From the NCBI GenBank assembly GCA_000756795.1, contig CCSI01000002.1, positions 310,001 to 374,000 on the forward strand: a stretch of DNA of 64,000 nt, in the 5' to 3' direction. The DNA comes from Qipengyuania vulgaris (GTDB lineage Bacteria; Pseudomonadota; Alphaproteobacteria; Sphingomonadales; Sphingomonadaceae). Within the stretch, counting starts at the first letter, position 1. The number at the start of each line of letters is the position of its first letter. The notes under the pieces were generated by a model. The model saw nothing but the letters and a program-made list of their open reading frames with translations. It did not search any database and was not told where the DNA came from. A program made the translations under genes and the position numbers. This document shows positions 54,206 through 64,000 of the stretch, piece after piece.

Positions 54206-55692
54206 TGAACGAGACGCTCGACCTCCTCGTCATCGGTGGCGGCATCAATGGCGCAGGCATTGCGCGCGATGCGGCTGGCCGGGGCCTGTCGGTCGAGCTG
54301 GTCGAAAAGGACGACCTTGCCTCGCACACCTCCTCGGCCAGCACCAAGCTGGTGCACGGGGGCTTGCGCTATCTCGAACAGTTCGAGTTCCGGCTGGTGG
54401 GCGAATCCTTGCGCGAACGCGAGGTGCTGCTCGCCAAAGCGCCGCATATCATCTGGCCGCTGCGTTTCGTCCTCCCGCACGAGCCGAGCATGCGGCCGAA
54501 ATGGATGCTGCGGGCAGGGCTCGCGATTTATGACCGGCTCGGCGGTCGCAAGCGCCTGCCCGGCTCGCGCAAGGTCGACCTGCGTATCGCCCCGCACCGC
54601 GCCATCCTGCGCAATCGGCTGAAAACGGGCTTCGAATATTCCGACTGTTGGGTCGAGGATTCGCGGCTCGTCGTCCTCACCGCGATGGATGCGAAGCTGC
54701 GCGGCGCAATCATCTCGACGCGCACTGAATGCGTGGCGCTCGACCGGTATGAAGACCACTGGCTGGCCACATTGCGCGGTTCCGATGGCGAGCGGGTGGT
54801 GACGGCGAAGGCTATCGTCAACGCCGCCGGGCCGTGGGTCGACAAGGTCGCCAAGGCGGCGCTCGGACAAGGCACGCCTGCACATCTGCGGCTGGTCAAG
54901 GGCAGCCACATCATCGTGCCGCGCGCCTACCCGGGCGAGCATGCCTACATCTTTCAGCAGGACGACAAGCGCATAGTCTTCGCCATCCCCTACGAGCGTG
55001 ATTACACGCTCATCGGGACCACCGACATGCTCTACGACGGTGACCTCGACGATGTGCATATCGCCGATGAGGAACGCGAATATTTGCGCGCCGCCGCGAC
55101 GAAGTATTTGAAGAGCGGCATCACCGAGGAAGACATCGTCCACACCTATGCCGGCGTGCGGCCGCTTTACGAAGACAAGGCAGCGAGCAATTCGACTGTC
55201 ACCCGGGACTACGTCTTCGAGGTCGAGGCGAAGGGCGGTGCGCCCATCCTGTCGGTCTATGGCGGCAAGATTACGACTTATCGCAAGCTCGCCGAACATG
55301 CGCTCGAGAAGCTCGGCAAGCATCTCGCAATCGCCGATGAACCCTGGACTGCCGAAGCACCGCTCCCTGGCGGGGACATGACGGATGCGGATTTTGCCAA
55401 GTTCCTCTGGGACTCGGGCGAGCGGCATATGTGGCTGCCGCCTGAAATGCTGCTGCGGCTTGGCCGGGCCTATGGCACGCGCATGGACACGTTGCTTCGC
55501 GGTGCTTCCTCGCTCGAAGAAATGGGCGAGCATTTCGGCGGCGATCTCTACGAGGAAGAGCTCAAATATCTCGTCGCCCACGAGTTTGCGAAGAGCGCGG
55601 ACGACGTGCTCTGGCGGCGCAGCAAGCTCGGCATGCACCTGCCCGCAGAAGCGCAGCAAGCCGTAGCGGCCTGGTTCGCGCAGCGCGGCTGA
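54205..55692 (+). CDS. glpD: Glycerol-3-phosphate dehydrogenase (aerobic, FAD)
   Basis: A 495-residue membrane-associated flavoprotein that oxidises glycerol-3-phosphate to dihydroxyacetone phosphate and reduces quinone. The FAD motif LLVIGGGINGAGIARDAAGR is at the start. Further family segments are SSASTKLVHGGLRYLEQFEF and FAIPYERDYTLIGTTD. No glpK or glpF is next to it; it is coupled to mtnP by a one-base overlap, an unusual pairing. Confidence 0.94.
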   Translation: MNETLDLLVIGGGINGAGIARDAAGRGLSVELVEKDDLASHTSSASTKLVHGGLRYLEQFEFRLVGESLREREVLLAKAPHIIWPLRFVLPHEPSMRPKWMLRAGLAIYDRLGGRKRLPGSRKVDLRIAPHRAILRNRLKTGFEYSDCWVEDSRLVVLTAMDAKLRGAIISTRTECVALDRYEDHWLATLRGSDGERVVTAKAIVNAAGPWVDKVAKAALGQGTPAHLRLVKGSHIIVPRAYPGEHAYIFQQDDKRIVFAIPYERDYTLIGTTDMLYDGDLDDVHIADEEREYLRAAATKYLKSGITEEDIVHTYAGVRPLYEDKAASNSTVTRDYVFEVEAKGGAPILSVYGGKITTYRKLAEHALEKLGKHLAIADEPWTAEAPLPGGDMTDADFAKFLWDSGERHMWLPPEMLLRLGRAYGTRMDTLLRGASSLEEMGEHFGGDLYEEELKYLVAHEFAKSADDVLWRRSKLGMHLPAEAQQAVAAWFAQRG

Positions 55693-55791
55693 ACGCACAC
55701 AGACCACTCCTCGCGTTTCACAAAGCTTGAAAGCGCGCGCCATGGGGTCCAAGTGGCCCGCTTAGACCATTTTTAGCCATATCGGAGTCGC

Positions 55792-58700
55792 ATGGCCCTG
55801 CACGATCCTTCCCGCCTTTCCCCCATCTCCCGCCAGAACCTGCGCGAGGCCTACCGGGCCGAGGAAAACGCATGTGTGGCAAAACGCATGGAACAGGCGG
55901 CGACTGCCGAAGCAAAACATGGCGAAGCTGCGGCGCTGGCGACAAAGCTGATCGAAGGCGCGCGCCGCCGCAAGGCGAGCGGAATCGATGCCTTCCTCCA
56001 CCAGTACGGGCTCGCGACCGAAGAAGGCGTCGCGCTAATGTGCCTTGCCGAAGCGCTGCTGCGCGTGCCCGATGCGGCAACGGCGGACGCGCTCATCCGC
56101 GACAAGATTGGCGATATCGACTGGTCGGAGCATATGGGCGAAAGCTCCTCCACCTTCGTGAATGCCGCGACCTTCTCGCTGATGCTGACGGGCGAAGTGC
56201 TCGAACGGCCCGAAGAGGCGCAGAAGGGCATGGGCTCGACGCTGAAGCGCGCCGTGAACCGTCTCGGCGAACCGGTCATCCGCAAGGCGACCCTGCAGGC
56301 GATGCGCATCCTTGGCGGCCAGTTCGTCTACGGGCGGACCATCAATGAATCCTTGAAGCGCGCCGCACCCGAACGCGCCAAGGGGCTGACGCACAGCTTC
56401 GACATGCTGGGCGAGGCCGCGATGACCTATGCCGATGCAGAGCGCTATGCCGACAATTACGAGCGGGCCATCGACCGCTTGGTGCGCGAGGCTACGGGCA
56501 AGGTTTCGACCAGCCCGGGTATCTCGGTGAAACTAAGCGCGCTGCACCCGAAATATACTTTCTTGCACGCCGACCTCGCCGTGGGCGACCTCCTGCCCAT
56601 CGTGCGCCACCTGATGACCAAGGCGCGCGATGCGAATATCCATTTCACCATCGATGCCGAAGAAGCCGACCGGCTCGAACTTTCGATGGACATCATCGAG
56701 GCTTTGGCGCGCGACGACAGCCTCTTCACCCGCCCCGACGGCAGCCAGTGGGAAGGCTTCGGCCTTGCCATTCAGGCCTACCAGAAGCGCGGGTTACCGA
56801 TGTGCGACTGGGTCGCGCGGCTGGCGCGCAAATACGATCGCAAATTCTTCGTCCGGCTGGTGAAGGGTGCTTACTGGGACACCGAAATCAAGCTCAGCCA
56901 GGTCGGCGGCTTTACCGATTTTCCCGTCTTCACCCGCAAGCTCGGCACCGATGTCAGCTATCTCGCCTGCGCCGAAAAGCTGCTGGCGTGCGACGATGTC
57001 ATCTATCCCGCATTCGCCACGCACAATGCTTACACAATCGGTGCGGTGAAGGCCCTAGCGGGCACGAAGGAGTTTGAATTCCAGCGCCTTCACGGCATGG
57101 GCGAGGATGTCTACGGCGCGCTGGCGCAGGTTGAGGGCAACCGCAAAACCAACGTGCGCATCTATGCGCCGACCGGCACGCACAAGGACCTGCTCGCCTA
57201 TCTCGTGCGACGCCTGCTCGAAAACGGCGCGAACTCCAGCTTCGTCAACCGCATGGCCGATGCCGAAGTGCCTGCAGCCGAGCTTACCACCTGCCCGATT
57301 GCCGACATGCGGGCGCTGAAGCCCTATCGCAATCCGGCCATCCCGCTGCCGACCGACATCTTCCCGAACCGCGAGAATTCCGCAGGTATCGACCTGTCGG
57401 ACCCGCTCGTTCGCGAACCGCTGATGGAGCGGCTCGCGAAGCTGGAGGAAAAGCAGTGGCACGCCGCACCGACCATCCTTTCGGCCGCCGATGGCGAAGT
57501 CGCGCCCATCAACAAGCCGCATGACTTGTCCGCGCAAGTCGGCACGCGACGCGACGCACTCGATTTCGAGGTCGAGGTCGCCATCCACCGTGCGCAGGAA
57601 ATCCAGCCCGGCTGGAATGCGCTGGGCGGCGAGAAGCGCGCACTGCTGCTCGAAGCGGCGGCGGATCTGTTCGAGGAGCACACTGACGAGTTCCTCTCGC
57701 TCTGCCAGCGCGAAGCAGGAAAGACGCTGCAGGACGCGGTGCTCGAATTGCGCGAGGCAGTCGACTTCTTGCGCTATTATGCGACCGAGGCACGGCGCCT
57801 GTTTGCCGAGCCGATCCAACTTCCCGGGCCAACGGGTGAGGAAAACCGCCTTTCGATGGCAGGGCGCGGGGTGTTTGCCTGCATCAGTCCGTGGAACTTC
57901 CCGCTCGCCATCTTCATCGGTCCGCCTGCCGCAGCGCTTGCCGCAGGAAACACCGTGGTCGCCAAGCCTGCCGAGCAGACCCCGCTCATCGCAGCGCTGG
58001 CGGTCGAGCTGTGCCACGAAGCGGGCATTCCCGAAGAGGTCTTCCAGTTGCTGCCCGGCGCAGGCGATGTCGGCGAGCTCATCACCTCGGACCCCCGCCT
58101 TGCGGGCGTAGCCTTCACCGGCTCGACCCAGACCGCGCAGGCGATCAATCGCAGCCTTGCCGGCCGCGACGGGCCGATTGCCACCTTCATTGCCGAGACC
58201 GGCGGGCAGAACGCGATGATCGTCGATTCGACCGCGCTGCCCGAACAGGTCACGCGCGATGTCGTCGCCTCGGCCTTCCAGAGCGCAGGCCAGCGCTGTT
58301 CGGCGCTGCGCGTCCTGCATATCCAGGAGGACGTCTACGACGAGATGCTGGCGATGATCCGCGGCGCCTTCGAAGCGCTCACCATCGGCAATCCGGAGAA
58401 CCTCGCCACCGATGTTGGCCCGGTTATCGACCCCGACGCGAAGGCCGCGCTCGAACGCCACATCGCGCGGCGCAAGACCGGCGGCTCGCAGGTGTGGCGC
58501 CGCAAGCTTCATCGTGGCTCGTCAAAGGGCTGTTACGTCGCGCCGACCATTATCGAGCTCGATTCCATCCTTGACCTTAAGCGTGAAAACTTCGGCCCCG
58601 TCCTTCATGTGGTGAAGTACAAGGCGTCCGAAATCGGCAAGGTCATGGACGATATCAACGCCACTGGTTTCGGCCTGACGCTCGGGCTCCACAGCCGCAA

Positions 58701-58929
58701 TGACGACATGCGCGCCTATATCGAAAGCCGCGCAAGGGTCGGCAATTTTTATGTCAACCGCAACCAGATCGGCGCGGTGGTGGAAAGCCAGCCCTTCGGC
58801 GGCGAGGGCCTTTCGGGCACCGGCCCCAAGGCGGGCGGACCACACTATGTCGCACGCTTCGCGACCGAGCGCGTGGTCTGCATCGACACGACCGCGGCAG
58901 GCGGCAACGCGACCCTGCTGGCGAGCTGA
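55792..58929 (+). CDS. putA: Bifunctional proline dehydrogenase/L-glutamate gamma-semialdehyde dehydrogenase
   Basis: A 1045-residue PutA that oxidises proline to glutamate in two steps. The proline dehydrogenase barrel spans about residues 130-470 (GVSVKLSALHPKY-like ISVKLSALHPKYTF, IDAEEADRLELSMDI, RLVKGAYWDTEIK). The aldehyde dehydrogenase domain spans about 580-1020, with Glu in AETGGQNAMIVDST and nucleophile Cys in FQSAGQRCSALRVL. No ribbon-helix-helix domain is present at the N terminus, so it should not repress its own gene as E. coli PutA does. A CGGAG ribosome site precedes the ATG. Confidence 0.96.
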   Translation: MALHDPSRLSPISRQNLREAYRAEENACVAKRMEQAATAEAKHGEAAALATKLIEGARRRKASGIDAFLHQYGLATEEGVALMCLAEALLRVPDAATADALIRDKIGDIDWSEHMGESSSTFVNAATFSLMLTGEVLERPEEAQKGMGSTLKRAVNRLGEPVIRKATLQAMRILGGQFVYGRTINESLKRAAPERAKGLTHSFDMLGEAAMTYADAERYADNYERAIDRLVREATGKVSTSPGISVKLSALHPKYTFLHADLAVGDLLPIVRHLMTKARDANIHFTIDAEEADRLELSMDIIEALARDDSLFTRPDGSQWEGFGLAIQAYQKRGLPMCDWVARLARKYDRKFFVRLVKGAYWDTEIKLSQVGGFTDFPVFTRKLGTDVSYLACAEKLLACDDVIYPAFATHNAYTIGAVKALAGTKEFEFQRLHGMGEDVYGALAQVEGNRKTNVRIYAPTGTHKDLLAYLVRRLLENGANSSFVNRMADAEVPAAELTTCPIADMRALKPYRNPAIPLPTDIFPNRENSAGIDLSDPLVREPLMERLAKLEEKQWHAAPTILSAADGEVAPINKPHDLSAQVGTRRDALDFEVEVAIHRAQEIQPGWNALGGEKRALLLEAAADLFEEHTDEFLSLCQREAGKTLQDAVLELREAVDFLRYYATEARRLFAEPIQLPGPTGEENRLSMAGRGVFACISPWNFPLAIFIGPPAAALAAGNTVVAKPAEQTPLIAALAVELCHEAGIPEEVFQLLPGAGDVGELITSDPRLAGVAFTGSTQTAQAINRSLAGRDGPIATFIAETGGQNAMIVDSTALPEQVTRDVVASAFQSAGQRCSALRVLHIQEDVYDEMLAMIRGAFEALTIGNPENLATDVGPVIDPDAKAALERHIARRKTGGSQVWRRKLHRGSSKGCYVAPTIIELDSILDLKRENFGPVLHVVKYKASEIGKVMDDINATGFGLTLGLHSRNDDMRAYIESRARVGNFYVNRNQIGAVVESQPFGGEGLSGTGPKAGGPHYVARFATERVVCIDTTAAGGNATLLAS

Positions 58930-58974
58930 CTTTCCAAAAGTGACGAAGGAGCCGGGGCCTGCTGTGTGGCGGGC

Positions 58975-60051
58975 CTAGGCCCGACAGGTCGCGGCCGCTG
59001 ACCGCTGCTCGCCGAGGATGCTCCACGAGGCGAGAAACAGGCCGGCAACCAGCGGGCCGATAACGATGCCCGACAGCCCGAACAGCGCAATGCCGCCGAG
59101 CGTGGTGACCAGGATGAGCCAGTCGGGAATACCCGTGTCACGGCCCACGAGAATGGGGCGCAGGACATTGTCGATCATCCCGATAAGCGCGACCCCGCTG
59201 ACGATCACCACCACGCCCTCCCATATGGCGCCGGTTGCCAGAAGGTAGATGGCTGCCGGGACCCAAACGATGGCGGGGCCGACGGCGGGCAACAGCGAGG
59301 CAATCGCCATGATAACGCCGAGCAGAAGCACCGAGGGCAGGCCGACGATCCAGAAGGTTATCGCGCCCAGCGCGCCCTGCACGAGGCCGACTACGACCGA
59401 GCCTTTGATGGTTGCGCGAACCAGAACGAGGAAGCGCTCTGCCAGCCGGTCGGCGACCGAGCGGGCGAAAGGCAGAGCAGAGAGCACGTGCTCGCTTATC
59501 GCCTTCCCGTCACGCAGCAGGAAAAAGCCGACGTAGAGCGCTATGGCAAACCCCAGCACGAAGCCGAAGACGCTGCCGCCGATGGCAATCGCTTGTTGTG
59601 CGATCAGGCCGAGACTGGCCTGCACGAATGCGGTCGCCTGCTCCTGCACCTCACCGAGATTGCCGAAGCCGGCGCTGTCGAGCGAGGCCTGGATATTGGT
59701 GGGCAGCGCGGAAAAGACCTGCTCGAAATACATCGCCACATCGATGCGTCCCTCGCGGAAGGCGAGGAAGAGCTGGGTAGCCTCCGCAATCACCGCCGAG
59801 CCGATCCAGAGCGCGGGCAGCACGACGGCAAGCAGGATGACGGCCAGCGTCAGCAGCGCCGCCTGCGTCTCCTTGCCCTTCCGGCGGATCAGGAACCAGC
59901 GATAGAGCGGCTGGAACATAATCGCCGCCAGCACCGCCCAGAGCAGCGGCTGGAAGAACGGCAGCAACACCGCCAGCAGTGCCAGCGAGACACCGGCAAG
60001 GAACAGCAGGAAGCCGCCCTGTTCGAACCGTGTCGGTGCTGCCTCGCTCAT
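58975..60051 (-). CDS. AI-2E family transporter (PerM/UPF0118 family)
   Basis: A 358-residue polytopic membrane protein with about seven or eight helices and the UPF0118 pattern: FFQPLLWAVLAAIMFQPLYR early, and near the C terminus GVVVIVSGVALIGMIDNVLR and GIALFGLSGIVIGPL. Members have been linked to autoinducer-2 export or sodium-proton exchange, and the true substrate is usually unknown. A GAGGGGG ribosome site precedes the ATG. It lies 16 bases after gyrB on the same strand. Confidence 0.88.
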   Translation of the reverse strand: MSEAAPTRFEQGGFLLFLAGVSLALLAVLLPFFQPLLWAVLAAIMFQPLYRWFLIRRKGKETQAALLTLAVILLAVVLPALWIGSAVIAEATQLFLAFREGRIDVAMYFEQVFSALPTNIQASLDSAGFGNLGEVQEQATAFVQASLGLIAQQAIAIGGSVFGFVLGFAIALYVGFFLLRDGKAISEHVLSALPFARSVADRLAERFLVLVRATIKGSVVVGLVQGALGAITFWIVGLPSVLLLGVIMAIASLLPAVGPAIVWVPAAIYLLATGAIWEGVVVIVSGVALIGMIDNVLRPILVGRDTGIPDWLILVTTLGGIALFGLSGIVIGPLVAGLFLASWSILGEQRSAAATCRA

Positions 60052-60067
60052 CCCCCTCGCCTTTTTA

Positions 60068-62650
<2,583 letters not shown>

Positions 62651-62727
62651 TTACCCACAGGCAAAACCGCGACAAGTTTCATCTGAAACCGGTTGATTTA
62701 CGGGCGCGGGAAGCGCATCCATGCGCC

Positions 62728-64000
62728 ATGCTTTCGGTGCTCGACATCTTCCGTATCGGGATTGGTCCCTCCTCCTCGCACACGGTGGGTCCGATGCGGA
62801 TTGCGCGGACATTCGTGCGCTCGCTCGACAAGGCTGGGAAGCTGGAGCGTACAGCACGAGTAGCGGTGGAATTGCAGGGTTCGCTGGCGCTGACAGGGGT
62901 GGGGCACGGCACGGTGGATGCCACCATGCTCGGCCTGATGGGTTTTGCGCCGGACCGGACCTGCCCCGATGAGGCGGCCCGCGTGCTCGCGGAATTGCGC
63001 GAAACGAAGCGGCTCGATCTTTGCGGCAAGCGCGAGATAGGCTTCGACCAGGCGCGCGACATTGAGCTTGCTGGTCACATCATCCCCGACCTCCACCCCA
63101 ACGGCATGAAACTGGCCGCACTCGACGAAGGCGGCGCGGTGCTGGCGGAGCGGACCTATTACTCGACCGGTGGCGGCTTCGTGGCGTCCGAGGCGCAATT
63201 GAAGCGCAAACCCAAGGACGACCGCATCAATACCGGGACGCCTGTGCCGCACGATTTCGGCTCGGCGGCGGATTTGCTCGCTGCCTGCGACCAGACCGGT
63301 CTCTCCATTCACGAACTCGTCCTCGCCAACGAAGACGCGTTCCGCCCGCGCGAGAAGACCCTCGAGGGCATCGACCGCGTGGCCCGCGCGATGGACCAGT
63401 GCATCGAGCGCGGTCTCACCCAGCGCGGCATCCTGCCCGGCGGGCTCAAGGTCGAACGCCGCGCGCCGGACTTGTGGGACAAGCTATCCGCCAACCCGCA
63501 ATCGAACGAGCGCGAGCAATTGTTCGACTGGCTCAATTGCTATGCCATGGCGGTGAACGAGGAAAACGCCGCCGGTGGCCGCGTAGTCACCGCGCCGACC
63601 AATGGCGCTGCGGGCATTATCCCTGCAGTCATCCGCTTCTACTGCGTAACGGCGGGCGAGAATCCCTGCCGCGACAGCCGCCGCAAGTTCCTGCTGACAG
63701 CGGGCGCCATCGGCCTCCTCTACAAGCAGCGCGCGAGCATTTCCGGCGCCGAGATGGGCTGCCAGGGCGAAGTCGGCGTCGCCTGCTCGATGGCCGCTGG
63801 GGGCCTTGCGGCGCTTTGGGGCGCCTCACCTCCGCAAGTCGCCAGTGCCGCCGAAATCGGCATGGAGCACAATCTCGGCCTCACTTGCGACCCCGTCGGC
63901 GGATTGGTGCAGGTGCCGTGCATCGAACGCAACGCCATCGGCGCGGTGAAGGCGGTCAACGCCGCGCGCCTCGCGCTTCATCGTACGGGTGCGGAGAGTC
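62728..64000 (+). CDS. sdaA: L-serine ammonia-lyase (dehydratase), 3' end beyond window
   Basis: An open frame of 424 codons to the window edge. It is the single-chain iron-sulfur L-serine dehydratase that converts serine to pyruvate and ammonia. The N-terminal beta domain begins [20 protein letters not shown]. The alpha domain has the cluster cysteines in [23 protein letters not shown] and VPCIERN, and [14 protein letters not shown]. Only about 30 C-terminal residues should be missing. It is divergent from gyrB with a 128-base gap. Confidence 0.95.
   Translation, partial: MLSVLDIFRIGIGPSSSHTVGPMRIARTFVRSLDKAGKLERTARVAVELQGSLALTGVGHGTVDATMLGLMGFAPDRTCPDEAARVLAELRETKRLDLCGKREIGFDQARDIELAGHIIPDLHPNGMKLAALDEGGAVLAERTYYSTGGGFVASEAQLKRKPKDDRINTGTPVPHDFGSAADLLAACDQTGLSIHELVLANEDAFRPREKTLEGIDRVARAMDQCIERGLTQRGILPGGLKVERRAPDLWDKLSANPQSNEREQLFDWLNCYAMAVNEENAAGGRVVTAPTNGAAGIIPAVIRFYCVTAGENPCRDSRRKFLLTAGAIGLLYKQRASISGAEMGCQGEVGVACSMAAGGLAALWGASPPQVASAAEIGMEHNLGLTCDPVGGLVQVPCIERNAIGAVKAVNAARLALHRTGAES

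Overview
The window looks like core chromosome of a GC-rich alphaproteobacterium, most likely Sphingomonadales and probably an Erythrobacter-like member of the Erythrobacteraceae. This is inferred from gene content and order (leuS-lptE-holA, lptC-lptA, ftsE-ftsX, the metX/metW locus divergent from hisC, a DUF3576 lipoprotein, a HTH-DUF4019 protein), not from a phylogenetic marker search. I see no insertion sequence, prophage, CRISPR array or rRNA operon. There is one tRNA gene, tRNA-Leu(GAG).

Layout. 0-14.6 kb: an acyl-CoA synthetase, a secreted M23 endopeptidase, the overlapping glnE-bcp-DUF455 run, a lipoprotein M28 peptidase, galU and murA (envelope precursors), several small unknown genes, a membrane-tethered LuxR-type regulator with a DUF4019 domain, and phaB. 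14.9-22.5 kb: a DUF3576 lipoprotein and leuS-lptE-holA on the plus strand, then lptC-lptA plus a nucleotidyltransferase-fold gene and rnd on the minus strand; three LPS-export genes lie within 4 kb. 22.5-24.9 kb: ung and a short accessory patch with a decayed winged-helix/TPR regulator, a DksA/TraR-type zinc finger and an AT-richer orphan. 24.9-31.1 kb: gltBD.

31.3-39.3 kb: an acidic two-TM membrane protein, a MaoC hydratase and thiolase pair, two DUF proteins (DUF5996, DUF4126), and metX-(small insert)-metW divergent from hisC. 39.3-43.3 kb: a tightly overlapping ftsE-ftsX-ydcF-plsC operon divergent from a zinc-ribbon membrane protein, followed by a 96-bp imperfect palindrome. 43.5-50.3 kb: tRNA-Leu, an nfrB-nfrA pair resembling the phage-N4 adsorption/exopolysaccharide system, a patatin-like lipase and an FAD oxidase. 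50.3-64 kb: a divergent PEP carboxylase-like gene, mtnP-glpD, putA, an AI-2E family permease, gyrB and the 5' part of sdaA.

Functional themes are nitrogen assimilation (glnE, gltBD, putA, sdaA), methionine and methylthioadenosine metabolism (metX, metW, mtnP), and envelope building (galU, murA, lptA/C/E, ftsEX, plsC, nfrAB). The most unusual items are the compact NfrB/NfrA pair with MshEN-like repeats, the PEP carboxylase homologue with substituted active-site motifs, the membrane-anchored HTH-DUF4019 regulator with a palindrome before it, the collapsed CadC-like pseudogene, the small gene spliced into metX-metW, and a probably leaderless gyrB. None is proven to be a new system from sequence alone.
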